From Ktedonospora formicarum (GTDB lineage: Bacteria; Chloroflexota; Ktedonobacteria; Ktedonobacterales; Ktedonobacteraceae): DNA of 64,000 nt. Below, piece after piece: positions 56,649 to 64,000 of the stretch (positions within the stretch are counted from its first letter, which is position 1; every line of letters begins with the position of its first letter). The stretch lies in NCBI RefSeq assembly GCF_016587355.1, contig NZ_BNJF01000001.1, forward strand, positions 3,501,721 to 3,565,720, read 5' to 3'. The translations under genes and the position numbers were made by a program. The notes under the pieces were generated by a model that was not told the DNA's origin, searched no databases, and was given only the letters and a program-made list of their open reading frames with translations.

Positions 56649-57896
56649 CTAGGCACGGTGGATACGGGTGAAACAAGCAATAAGAGCGCTCAGAGCCAAT
56701 CCACCGGCAATGAGGCCAAGTTCCAGGCGCGCGCCCAATGGCACCAGCAGGAAGCCCCAGAACGCGCTTCCAAGTGGCTCTACCCCAAAGGTGAGCAGGC
56801 GGAATGAGCTATTAAGTCGTCCCTGAAAATCGTCGGGCACAAGCGAAAGGCGGTACGAGACCACGACTACGGCATAGATGGGCCAGAGTAGCCCCATCAG
56901 CCCCATGCCACCTATCAGCATAGTCGCAGAGTTTCCAAGTGTGAGCAGAAGCGCAGAGAGCGTCCAGCCAAGCATCGCGCCTATCATCACTTGTCCCACG
57001 CTCAAGCGCGTCGTCAGCCATGGTGCGATCACCCCACCTAGCAAGCCTCCTACCCCAGAGGCGCTGATAACAAAACCCAGCGTCAGCGTATCCAAGTGCA
57101 GTGTCTCGCGTGCCAGCAGAATGACCGCCAGTGTGATGCCAGCCTGCAAAAAGTTGATCAGGGTCGTCAGTAGCGCCATCAGGCGTAGCAGGTGGTCTCG
57201 CCAGAGGAAGAGTAGTCCCTCGGTAATATCGCGCCAGAGTGAGCTTTTGTGGGGGGCCAGTTCATGTGTTTGCTGGAAGGGGACGCGCATAAAGCAGAGC
57301 GAGAAGACCGAGACAAGGTAGGAGGCACTATCGACGATATAGGCTAGCATGCTGCCAATGAGGGTCGTGCGGGCTAATTGTACGATAAGTCCACCCAGGC
57401 TTGGGCCAACCAGCGAAGCTGTCTGCTCAGTTATCTCACTCAGTGCGTAGGCACGTGGCACATCACCAGGAGCAACTACGCGCGGTAATGCTGAGAGGCG
57501 AGCAATGTTGAAGAGGAGATTGGCTGTTCCCTCGATGAAGGCCACAAAGTAGAGTTGAGGCAACTCAAGGTATCCAAACGCATAGGCACAGGGAATCGAA
57601 GCCAGTAGTAGCCAGCGTATCGTATCGCAGATGAGCATGACATATTTGCGATTCCAGCGGTCGATCAACGCTCCTGCTGGCAGGCTAAAGAGCAGGTAGG
57701 GGAGCATATGGGTAGCACTGACGAAGCCTGCCTGGGCCGCTGAACCAGTCAGGGTGAGCACCAGTAGAGGTAGAGCAAACTGTGAGACCTGCCCTCCCGT
57801 CACCGAAATAATTTGCCCGCTCCACAGCAGCAGAAAGTCGCGATTGCGCCAGAGGCTAGTGCCCTTTGTTGGCGCTTCGAGTTGAGACTGAGACAT
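56649..57896 (-). CDS. MFS transporter (EntS-like)
   Basis: 415 residues, 12 membrane helices (FLLLWSGQIISVTGGQVSQF first; LPYLLFSLPAGALIDRWNRK loop; NRKYVMLICDTIRWLLLASI). The order and the FNIARLSALPRVVAPGDVPR and LVGPSLGGLIVQLARTTLI segments match the MFS_3/EntS drug or siderophore exporter group. Convergent with the previous transporter. No regulator adjacent. Confidence 0.9.
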   Translation of the reverse strand: MSQSQLEAPTKGTSLWRNRDFLLLWSGQIISVTGGQVSQFALPLLVLTLTGSAAQAGFVSATHMLPYLLFSLPAGALIDRWNRKYVMLICDTIRWLLLASIPCAYAFGYLELPQLYFVAFIEGTANLLFNIARLSALPRVVAPGDVPRAYALSEITEQTASLVGPSLGGLIVQLARTTLIGSMLAYIVDSASYLVSVFSLCFMRVPFQQTHELAPHKSSLWRDITEGLLFLWRDHLLRLMALLTTLINFLQAGITLAVILLARETLHLDTLTLGFVISASGVGGLLGGVIAPWLTTRLSVGQVMIGAMLGWTLSALLLTLGNSATMLIGGMGLMGLLWPIYAVVVVSYRLSLVPDDFQGRLNSSFRLLTFGVEPLGSAFWGFLLVPLGARLELGLIAGGLALSALIACFTRIHRA

Positions 57897-58267
57897 AGAG
57901 AAAACGAAGCTCCTTCGAGTTAGAGATTGTCAGAGAGGGGTAATATGACGGAGTGTGATCAGGAGGGGCGCGGCTATGGAGGATAATTAAAGCAAATGAA
58001 ATTAAGACTCGCGCCGAGCGGCGGAGCCTAGCGTTAGAATGGATATGCTCACAGTCCGCGACCGGAGCGGCTCAATTGGTTCAGTAGATAGTCTTACTCA
58101 TATATTAAGAGTGTATGTGATGAGGGCAGAGAGTGTCAAGCCGCCTACATTGAAGCTTATGGGAGTATATGGCAACTACAAGAATGTCGTGAGTATTACC
58201 GGATAAGTCTGTTATACTTGTGCTGGCAAAATAAAGGGGTAAGTATTTGTCAGGGAGGCAAATTTGC
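57897..58267. other. Intergenic region between MFS and NADAR genes
   Basis: About 370 nt. An extended-type TATACT (58213-58218) about 50 nt before the NADAR start may be its -10. Nothing else recognised. Confidence 0.4.
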
Positions 58268-58717
58268 ATGACGATATACTTTTATACGGCTCATGAAGAA
58301 CCGTATGGATGTTTCTCGAACTTCTCTCGCCATGGTATAAAGATGAGCGGGCTTTGGTGGCCAACTGTTGAGCACTATTTTCAGGCGCAAAAGTTTGCTG
58401 GTACCGCTTATGAAGCTCAAATCCAAAGGGCTTCTACACCTAAGCGAGCGGCAGAGATGGGAAGAAGCCGCAAGGTTCCATTGCGTGTAGATTGGGAGCA
58501 AGTTAAGGACGAAGTGATGTTTAAGGCTGTACTATGCAAGTTCGAAACGTATAGCGAACTGCGTGCATTACTATTAGGCACAGGTGAAGATGAGATTGTT
58601 GAAAGCGCCCCAGGCGACTACTATTGGGGGTGTGGAGCGGATGGTAGTGGTCAGAACAAACTAGGTAAGATCTTGATGGACGTCAGACGTGTATTGTCTC
58701 AGCGAGGACCAGAATAA
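58268..58717 (+). CDS. NADAR-family protein (YbiA-like N-glycosidase)
   Basis: 149 residues: IYFYTAHEEPYGCFSNFSRH, LWWPTVEHYFQAQKFAGT, TPKRAAEMGRSRKVPLRVDW, MFKAVLCKFETYSELRALLL, GTGEDEIVESAPGDYYWGCG, and GQNKLGKILMDVR. These match YbiA-type NADAR proteins, which hydrolyse riboflavin-pathway intermediates or remove ADP-ribose-type modifications. The ATG at 58268 has GGGAGG nine bases upstream; the frame extends to 58247 without support. Confidence 0.92.
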   Translation: MTIYFYTAHEEPYGCFSNFSRHGIKMSGLWWPTVEHYFQAQKFAGTAYEAQIQRASTPKRAAEMGRSRKVPLRVDWEQVKDEVMFKAVLCKFETYSELRALLLGTGEDEIVESAPGDYYWGCGADGSGQNKLGKILMDVRRVLSQRGPE

Positions 58718-58888
58718 AAATTATTGAAGGAGCGGGGAGCTTTTGGACTCAGGCTTTTTGTTGGAACGTTGAGATGGCAGTTTTCTTATATTATGTGATG
58801 GTAAAATTACATTCATGCCGAGACGTGTACGCGCGTGAGAGCGCAGCCATTGAGAGTTATTAGATCTCTGCGAGAGGAGGTTCCGCAC

Positions 58889-59284
58889 ATGCCGCACTAC
58901 TTTACGCATGACGAGGCACAGGCTCTGTTGCCGCATATAACGCCTGTGTTACTTAAGATTCAGGAGCAGTATCAGCGGGCGCGCGACCTGGAGAAGGATC
59001 TTGAAGAGATGCAAGTCAGGGCTATGGGTAATGGTCATCATCTACAAAGCAAGATCCTGCTCGTACAGGATGGCCTCTTGGGGTATATTCGCGAATTGCA
59101 GGAGAGTATCGAAGAGTTACAAAGCTTTGGATGTGAGCTCAAGGATCCTGAGATAGGACTGATCGACTTTTTGAGCCTGCGTGAAGGTGAAGAGATCTAC
59201 CTCTGCTGGCGACTGGGCGAGGAAGGCATCGATTACTGGCATACGCTGGAGGGAGGCTTCGCGGCTCGCCAATTACTTGATTAG
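58889..59284 (+). CDS. DUF2203 protein
   Basis: 131 residues: YFTHDEAQALLPHITPVLLK, a helical coil (QYQRARDLEKDLEEMQVRAM), then VQDGLLGYIRELQESIEELQ, CELKDPEIGLIDFLSLREGE, YLCWRLGEEGIDYWHTLEGG and FAARQLL. Matches DUF2203, typically next to prmC in Chloroflexota. GAGGAGG lies eight bases before the ATG at 58889. Function unknown. Confidence 0.9.
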   Translation: MPHYFTHDEAQALLPHITPVLLKIQEQYQRARDLEKDLEEMQVRAMGNGHHLQSKILLVQDGLLGYIRELQESIEELQSFGCELKDPEIGLIDFLSLREGEEIYLCWRLGEEGIDYWHTLEGGFAARQLLD

Positions 59285-59316
59285 TAGATATTGAACCTGG
59301 AAGTGGGAAAGCCTAC

Positions 59317-60195
59317 ATGACAACCATTCGAGAGGCGTTACTGCGGGGAACGCAGCGCTTACGTGGGGAGAGCGAGCACGCGCAGGGGAGCGAGCGCCTT
59401 GATGCTCAGATATTGCTGGGCCATGTGTTGGATGAGCCTCGCACAACACTTTATGCCTACCCTGAACGCGAACTAAGCGCCGAGGATGAGGAGCGCTTCA
59501 TGGCGCTCATCGAACGGAGAGTCCGGCATGAGCCTGTCGCCTATCTTGTTGGGCAGAAGGAGTTTTATGGGCGCGAATTCTTTGTAGACGCGCGTGTGCT
59601 GATCCCACGCCCTGAAACGGAATTGTTGATCGAGACGGCTCTGACCGAGATTCGCTCACGCCTGGATGCTGGTCAAACACCACTCGTTGCCGACATCGGT
59701 GCTGGAAGCGGCATTATTCCAATTACCCTGGCGTTGGAGGAGCCTCGCTTGCCCTTACTCTATGCCTGTGATATTTCGCCTGAGGCTTTAGAAGTAGCCC
59801 TTATCAACTGTCAGCGTCACGGTGTTGAGGAGCGTGTCACCCTACGTCAGGGGGATCTCTTGCAGGCCTTACCTCACCCCGTTGATATTCTGGTTGCCAA
59901 CTTGCCCTATGTCGGAACTGACGAATTGCCACAAATGGCCCCGGATGTCTCCGAATATGAGCCCCATCTGGCACTCTTTAGCGGTCCAGAAGGGCTAGGC
60001 TTACTAACGCGTCTATGCTATCAGATGAGCGAGCGGGCTATGTTGAAACCAGGAGGGTTGTGTGTACTGGAGATTGGCTACCTTCAGCAAGAGCCTCTGA
60101 CTAACCTGTTACGCACGCTCTGGGCTCAGGCGACTATTACTTGTATCCGTGATTATGCAGGCTGGGACCGCCTGTTATGTATACGTCTGTCATAA
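59317..60195 (+). CDS. prmC: Release-factor glutamine methyltransferase
   Basis: 292 residues. N-terminal helical domain (LDAQILLGHVLDEPRTTLYA), hinge (GQKEFYGREFFVDARVLIPR, PETELLIETAL), SAM site VADIGAGSGIIPITLALEEP and the catalytic motif VANLPYVG, where the usual NPPY is NLPY. Methylates the GGQ glutamine of release factors. The Pro-to-Leu change next to the catalytic Asn has been seen in related phyla but should be checked. It lies 32 nt after the DUF2203 gene. Confidence 0.92.
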   Translation: MTTIREALLRGTQRLRGESEHAQGSERLDAQILLGHVLDEPRTTLYAYPERELSAEDEERFMALIERRVRHEPVAYLVGQKEFYGREFFVDARVLIPRPETELLIETALTEIRSRLDAGQTPLVADIGAGSGIIPITLALEEPRLPLLYACDISPEALEVALINCQRHGVEERVTLRQGDLLQALPHPVDILVANLPYVGTDELPQMAPDVSEYEPHLALFSGPEGLGLLTRLCYQMSERAMLKPGGLCVLEIGYLQQEPLTNLLRTLWAQATITCIRDYAGWDRLLCIRLS

Positions 60196-60416
60196 TAATT
60201 GCACATGCCTCTTTTCCCCGAAACATGGTCCCATCATGAGGCTCTATATTTGCGTTTTCTTATGAAGAAGCTTTATAATCGTGCAAGGTACCTCTGGGGA
60301 GCCCTTCGCTACTTGCGAAGCGCTTGAGCGTCGAGATATTTCTACATGAAGAGGTACTATGCAAATAGAGATAGCCAATCCTGATCCAAGTATGTCTACC
60401 GCAAGGGGAAGTCCGC

Positions 60417-61664
60417 ATGGCTCTGATCAGAATCATTGAGGCTCAAGTGTCGTCAAGCACTGTTCCGCAACCGCTCTTAATCATCGGAGGAGGTGTTGTT
60501 GCCTTTCTCCTTACATATCTGCTAACTTTTGGTGTTATCAAGTTCTGCGCCAAATTTAATCTGCTTGATCGCCCAAACAGGGATCAGCGTGACCGCATCC
60601 ATAAGAAGCCGGTCCCCCGCCTGGGTGGGGTCGCGATTTTCCTGGGATTTATCTTTGCCTCTCTTCTGTTCTATGTGACCAATCCAGAAGTGCAGGGCGA
60701 TGAGATGATTCGTTATATCCTGCTCATGATCGCGGCTCTGTTGCTCGTTGTAACTCATGCCTATGATGATGTGCGCGGTCTGAGCGCACCTATCAAGTTC
60801 GCGATTCAAACGGTGGCGGTTATTATCATCCTTGGACCCTGGAACTGGCACTTCTATGGCATTATCCTCTTCGGTTTCAGCAATCCCTTTGGTGTCACGC
60901 ATGGGACCAACCTTCCCTGGTATCAGCAAACCATTATTTCTGTCTTCATTCATACACCAGACATTACCTGGCTAGCGATTCCGGCAGTCCTCATTACCTG
61001 GTTCTGGTTCGTTGGTATGACCAATACGATCAATTTTATCGACGGGCTTGATGGGCTTGCTTCGGGTGTAGTCGCCATCACTGGCATCTTTATCACTATT
61101 GTCTGTGTTATCCAGAAACAATATACTATCGCGACCCTGGCGGGTATCTTTAGTGGCGCAGTGCTGGGCTTTATGCCTCACAACTGGAGCCCGGCAAAAA
61201 TCTTCATGGGGGATAGCGGTTCTCAGTTTCTGGGTCTGATGCTGGCGGGGTTCTCAATTATGGGTGGCGCGAAAGTCGCGCTGGCACTCATGGTCCTGGG
61301 CATTCCTATTCTTGACGTTGCTGTGATTATTGTGCGTCGCCTGCGTCGGGGTCAATCCTTCGCCCAGGCAGACACAACCTCTCATCTGCACTATCGCCTC
61401 CTGGCGACGGGTCTGACCGCGCGCCAAATCTGCTATATCTTCTATGGTCTGACCACCGCTTTTGGCCTGCTGGCGTTGAGCTTACCTCGCAATGTTAAGA
61501 TTATTGGCCTGATCCTGGTGGGGGCGACAATGTTCTTCCTCATCTTCTGGCTTGATAATCTTCAGAAGCAGCGCGAAATGCTTCTCCAGGCAACGCCATC
61601 TCCTGCTCGCGAGCCTCACTCCAGCGGCGAGGATCATCATACTCCCGCCCATGCTGAAGGGTAA
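60417..61664 (+). CDS. Polyprenyl-phosphate glycosyl-1-phosphate transferase (WecA/TagO/MraY family)
   Basis: 415 residues, about 11 membrane helices. Family motifs: NRDQRDRIHKKPVPRLGGVA, HAYDDVRGLSAPIKF (catalytic Asp pair), NTINFIDGLDGLASG, IFMGDSGSQFLG and HLHYRLL near the end. The latter distinguishes WecA/TagO types that use UDP-GlcNAc from MraY. Starts a lipid-linked glycan, probably for cell-wall or surface polysaccharide. AAGGGGAA before the ATG at 60417. Charged C-terminal tail. Confidence 0.92.
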   Translation: MALIRIIEAQVSSSTVPQPLLIIGGGVVAFLLTYLLTFGVIKFCAKFNLLDRPNRDQRDRIHKKPVPRLGGVAIFLGFIFASLLFYVTNPEVQGDEMIRYILLMIAALLLVVTHAYDDVRGLSAPIKFAIQTVAVIIILGPWNWHFYGIILFGFSNPFGVTHGTNLPWYQQTIISVFIHTPDITWLAIPAVLITWFWFVGMTNTINFIDGLDGLASGVVAITGIFITIVCVIQKQYTIATLAGIFSGAVLGFMPHNWSPAKIFMGDSGSQFLGLMLAGFSIMGGAKVALALMVLGIPILDVAVIIVRRLRRGQSFAQADTTSHLHYRLLATGLTARQICYIFYGLTTAFGLLALSLPRNVKIIGLILVGATMFFLIFWLDNLQKQREMLLQATPSPAREPHSSGEDHHTPAHAEG

Positions 61665-61672
61665 AATAAATC

Positions 61673-61713
61673 AAAACGAGGCTGGTCTGCCAACGGCAGA
61701 CCAGCCTCGTTTT
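61673..61713. terminator. Bidirectional terminator between convergent genes
   Basis: 19-bp perfect stem AAAACGAGGCTGGTCTGCC/GGCAGACCAGCCTCGTTTT, loop AAC, between the transferase stop (61664) and the uvrA stop (61731). A and T tracts on opposite sides suit both directions. Confidence 0.88.
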
Positions 61714-61730
61714 GTGTCTTTGGATATCTG

Positions 61731-64000
61731 TTAAGCCATCACCTCGTCGGTGGTCTCAGAGAGACGACGGATGAGTTCCGTCTCTTCCTCGATCATCTTG
61801 TGAAGGAAGTGACCAGTGTAGGATTGTGGATTCTGCGCGACCTCTTCGGGTGAGCCTTCAGCGATGATTCGACCACCTCCGTCACCGCCTTCTGGTCCCA
61901 GATCGATAATCCAGTCCGCGCTCTTGATGACGTCCAGATTGTGTTCAATGACCACAATCGTATTGCCCGTATCTACCAGGCGCTGTAAGACCTCTAAGAG
62001 GCGATCTACGTCAGCGAAGTGCAGGCCAGTTGTGGGCTCGTCCAGAATGTAGAGCGTGCGACCAGTGGCGCGGCGTGAGAGTTCCGTCGCCAATTTGACG
62101 CGCTGGGCCTCACCGCCTGAAAGGGTGGTCGCGGGCTGCCCCAGGCGCATGTAGCCTAACCCCACATCCTTAAGGGTCTGCATCTTGTTATTGATAGATG
62201 GCACATTGGTGAAGAAGCCTGCTGCCTCTTCAATGGTCATGTCCAGCACATCGGCAATGGTCTTGCCCTTGTAGTGAATTTCTAGAGCCTCGCGATTATA
62301 GCGCTTGCCCTGACAGACCTCACAAGGAACATACACATCAGGCAGGAAGTTCATCTCGATGCGTACAATGCCTTCACCTCTACATGCTTCGCAGCGTCCG
62401 CCTTTGACATTGAATGAGAAGCGTCCAGGCGTGTAGCCACGTGTACGTGCCTCCGGTACCTGGGCGAAGAGCTCACGAATGCTTGTAAAGGCATTGGTAT
62501 AGGTTGCGGGATTGGAACGCGGTGTGCGTCCAATAGGTGACTGGTCGATATCGATAACCTTATCCAGGTGTTCCAGCCCCTCAACGGTATCGTGCTGTCC
62601 CGGTCGCTCATGCGCGCGATGGAAGGTGTGGGCCAACTTACGATAGAGAATATCCGTGATTAGTGTGCTCTTACCGGAGCCCGAGACACCTGTAATCACC
62701 ACGAACTTACCCAATGGCACATCTACATCTACATTCTTCAGGTTGTTCTCGCGCGCGCCCTTGATGGTAAGCTTGTTACCGTTGCCTGGGCGGCGTTCGG
62801 TGGGAATCTCAATGCGCCGTCGGCGTGAGAGATAATCGCCGGTTAGTGAGTTATGGTTGGCAACAATCTCTTCATAGGTGCCTTCCGCCACCACGTGACC
62901 ACCGTGTTCGCCCGCGCCGGGACCGATATCAATGATATGGTCAGAAGCGCGCATCGTATCCTCGTCATGCTCGACGACCAGCAGCGTGTTGCCTAGATTT
63001 CGTAAGCGCGTTAGCGTCTTGATCAGACGCTCATTATCGCGCTGGTGCAGGCCGATGCTTGGCTCGTCCAGGATGTAGAGTACGCCCATCAAGCCAGAAC
63101 CGATCTGGGTTGCCAAACGAATACGTTGAGCTTCGCCACCCGAAAGGCTGGCAGCGGCCCGGCTAAGCGTCAGGTAATCGAGGCCAACATCGATCAAGAA
63201 TTGTAGGCGGGCATGAATCTCTTTTAGTACCTGGCGGGCGATAAAGCGCTCGCGCCCGCTGAGCGTACTCTTGACGAGGGGGCCATTGGTATCAATCTTC
63301 TCCAGGGGATCACCAAGCAGGCTCTCTGTCTGCTTGCTGTTCTTCTTCCCTTTGCCATTCTTGACAGGGGCAACGCGTACGCTTTCACCTTCCTTCAATC
63401 CAGGGAGTGTTTCGGCTTCAAGCTCCTGGAAGAAGCGCTGTGTGTGATTGATTGCCAGGTTGGTGACCTGGACAATATTGCGTCCGCCCAACGTAACCGC
63501 CAGGGCTTCGGGTTTGAGGCGTGCGCCCCGGCAATCGGGACAGACGCGCGCTGCCATATACCCTTCAATCTCCTCGCGTATGCTCTCGCTATCGGTCTGC
63601 TTGTAGCGCCGGTCGAGGTTGGGAATGACCCCCTCGAAGTGCACATTATAGGTTCTGGTATTGCCGCTCTGAGGTGTATAGCGAATGGCAAGCTGATCTG
63701 GTACGCCGTGCAGCACCTTCTGTTGAATATCTTCGCTGAGATCCTGCCAGGGCGTCTTGAGATCGAAGTTATAGGTCTTGGACATGGCTTCCAGAATGGC
63801 CTGATGCCACTGGCTACCATTAACGACCTTACTCCAGGGGGCGATAGCGCCATCGAGGATACTGACCTCTGGATGGGTCACGATCAACTCGGGATCAATC
63901 TCAAGCTGTGTGCCCAGACCGGTACAGGTTGGACACGCGCCATGTGGACTATTAAAGCTAAAGGTACGTGGAGCGATCTCAGGTAGGCTAATACCGCAAT
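61731..64000 (-). CDS. uvrA: Excinuclease ABC subunit UvrA, N-terminus beyond window
   Basis: DNA damage sensor of nucleotide excision repair. At least 755 residues are present; the frame continues to the window edge, where [20 protein letters not shown] (a zinc finger, CxxC) is visible at 63900-63970. Further on: zinc module [16 protein letters not shown], signature [19 protein letters not shown], Walker [17 protein letters not shown], second Walker [18 protein letters not shown], zinc [20 protein letters not shown] with CEVCQGKRY, second signature [18 protein letters not shown] and [16 protein letters not shown]. The first Walker A must lie outside. Confidence 0.97.
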   Translation of the reverse strand, partial: CGISLPEIAPRTFSFNSPHGACPTCTGLGTQLEIDPELIVTHPEVSILDGAIAPWSKVVNGSQWHQAILEAMSKTYNFDLKTPWQDLSEDIQQKVLHGVPDQLAIRYTPQSGNTRTYNVHFEGVIPNLDRRYKQTDSESIREEIEGYMAARVCPDCRGARLKPEALAVTLGGRNIVQVTNLAINHTQRFFQELEAETLPGLKEGESVRVAPVKNGKGKKNSKQTESLLGDPLEKIDTNGPLVKSTLSGRERFIARQVLKEIHARLQFLIDVGLDYLTLSRAAASLSGGEAQRIRLATQIGSGLMGVLYILDEPSIGLHQRDNERLIKTLTRLRNLGNTLLVVEHDEDTMRASDHIIDIGPGAGEHGGHVVAEGTYEEIVANHNSLTGDYLSRRRRIEIPTERRPGNGNKLTIKGARENNLKNVDVDVPLGKFVVITGVSGSGKSTLITDILYRKLAHTFHRAHERPGQHDTVEGLEHLDKVIDIDQSPIGRTPRSNPATYTNAFTSIRELFAQVPEARTRGYTPGRFSFNVKGGRCEACRGEGIVRIEMNFLPDVYVPCEVCQGKRYNREALEIHYKGKTIADVLDMTIEEAAGFFTNVPSINNKMQTLKDVGLGYMRLGQPATTLSGGEAQRVKLATELSRRATGRTLYILDEPTTGLHFADVDRLLEVLQRLVDTGNTIVVIEHNLDVIKSADWIIDLGPEGGDGGGRIIAEGSPEEVAQNPQSYTGHFLHKMIEEETELIRRLSETTDEVMA

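Noticed and set aside
58050..58110. tRNA-like D-arm sequence (GGCTCAATTGGTTCAG)
   Set aside because: No anticodon arm, T-arm or acceptor stem can be completed.
60196..60416. Riboswitch before the WecA/TagO-like gene
   Set aside because: Only a 6-bp hairpin (CTTCGC/GCGAAG) and short complementary bits are present; no known class fits.

Overview
The window looks like chromosomal DNA of a Ktedonobacteria-type Chloroflexota bacterium. This is inferred from gene content, not from a marker gene. The evidence is a complete LysW/alpha-aminoadipate lysine pathway behind Firmicutes-style T-box leaders, MalT/LuxR regulators with a Ktedonobacteria-like N-terminal extension, a small protein paired with a LuxR remnant, a membrane Ser/Thr kinase, two P450s, a DUF2203-prmC pair and many very long, perfect hairpins between genes. 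Base composition is moderate (a little over 50% GC by eye). No rRNA, tRNA or CRISPR array was seen.

Region by region. 1-3.5 kb (minus): sulfite reductase followed by the two siroheme enzymes that make its cofactor. 3.6-8.6 kb (minus): HflX, a P450 and an ABC-F ATPase. 9.2-19.5 kb (plus): one promoter, two tandem, nearly identical T-box leaders with a lysine specifier, then lysW-lysX-lysY-lysZ-lysJ/lysK-homocitrate synthase-homoaconitase large and small-homoisocitrate dehydrogenase. Together these convert 2-oxoglutarate and acetyl-CoA to lysine on the LysW carrier protein; only the aminoadipate aminotransferase is missing. lysJ and lysK are in one reading frame (an apparent fusion), interrupted by a single-base frameshift. 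19.7-25.7 kb: MBL hydrolase, Ser/Thr kinase, a small ORF, an SRPBCC protein and ilvD.

25.7-29.1 kb is an accessory island: an HTH-GNAT protein, a 5'-truncated tyrosine recombinase and a GC3-rich foreign-looking gene lie between two 21-bp near-identical direct repeats. 29-39.9 kb: TPR protein, MacB-type ABC pair, lactonase-like MBL protein, membrane protein, second P450, and a PadR/pentapeptide/ABC-2 exporter operon with a consensus promoter and a dyad operator. 40-42.3 kb is decayed DNA: a LuxR C-terminal fragment, an excisionase-like protein and a broken recombinase C-terminus. 42.2-64 kb: SDR, membrane-anchored MutS-like ATPase, SirB1-like protein, a large frameshifted MalT/LuxR regulator, SRPBCC protein, acetoacetyl-CoA synthetase, AlkZ-like protein, a membrane ConA-like protein, two convergent MFS transporters, NADAR protein, DUF2203, PrmC, a WecA/TagO-like transferase and the start of uvrA, cut by the window edge.

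The most notable signals are the tandem lysine T-boxes on an AAA-pathway operon, the LysJ-LysK fusion, a dispersed palindromic repeat family, and two single-base deletions in C or G runs that look more like sequencing or assembly errors than real mutations.
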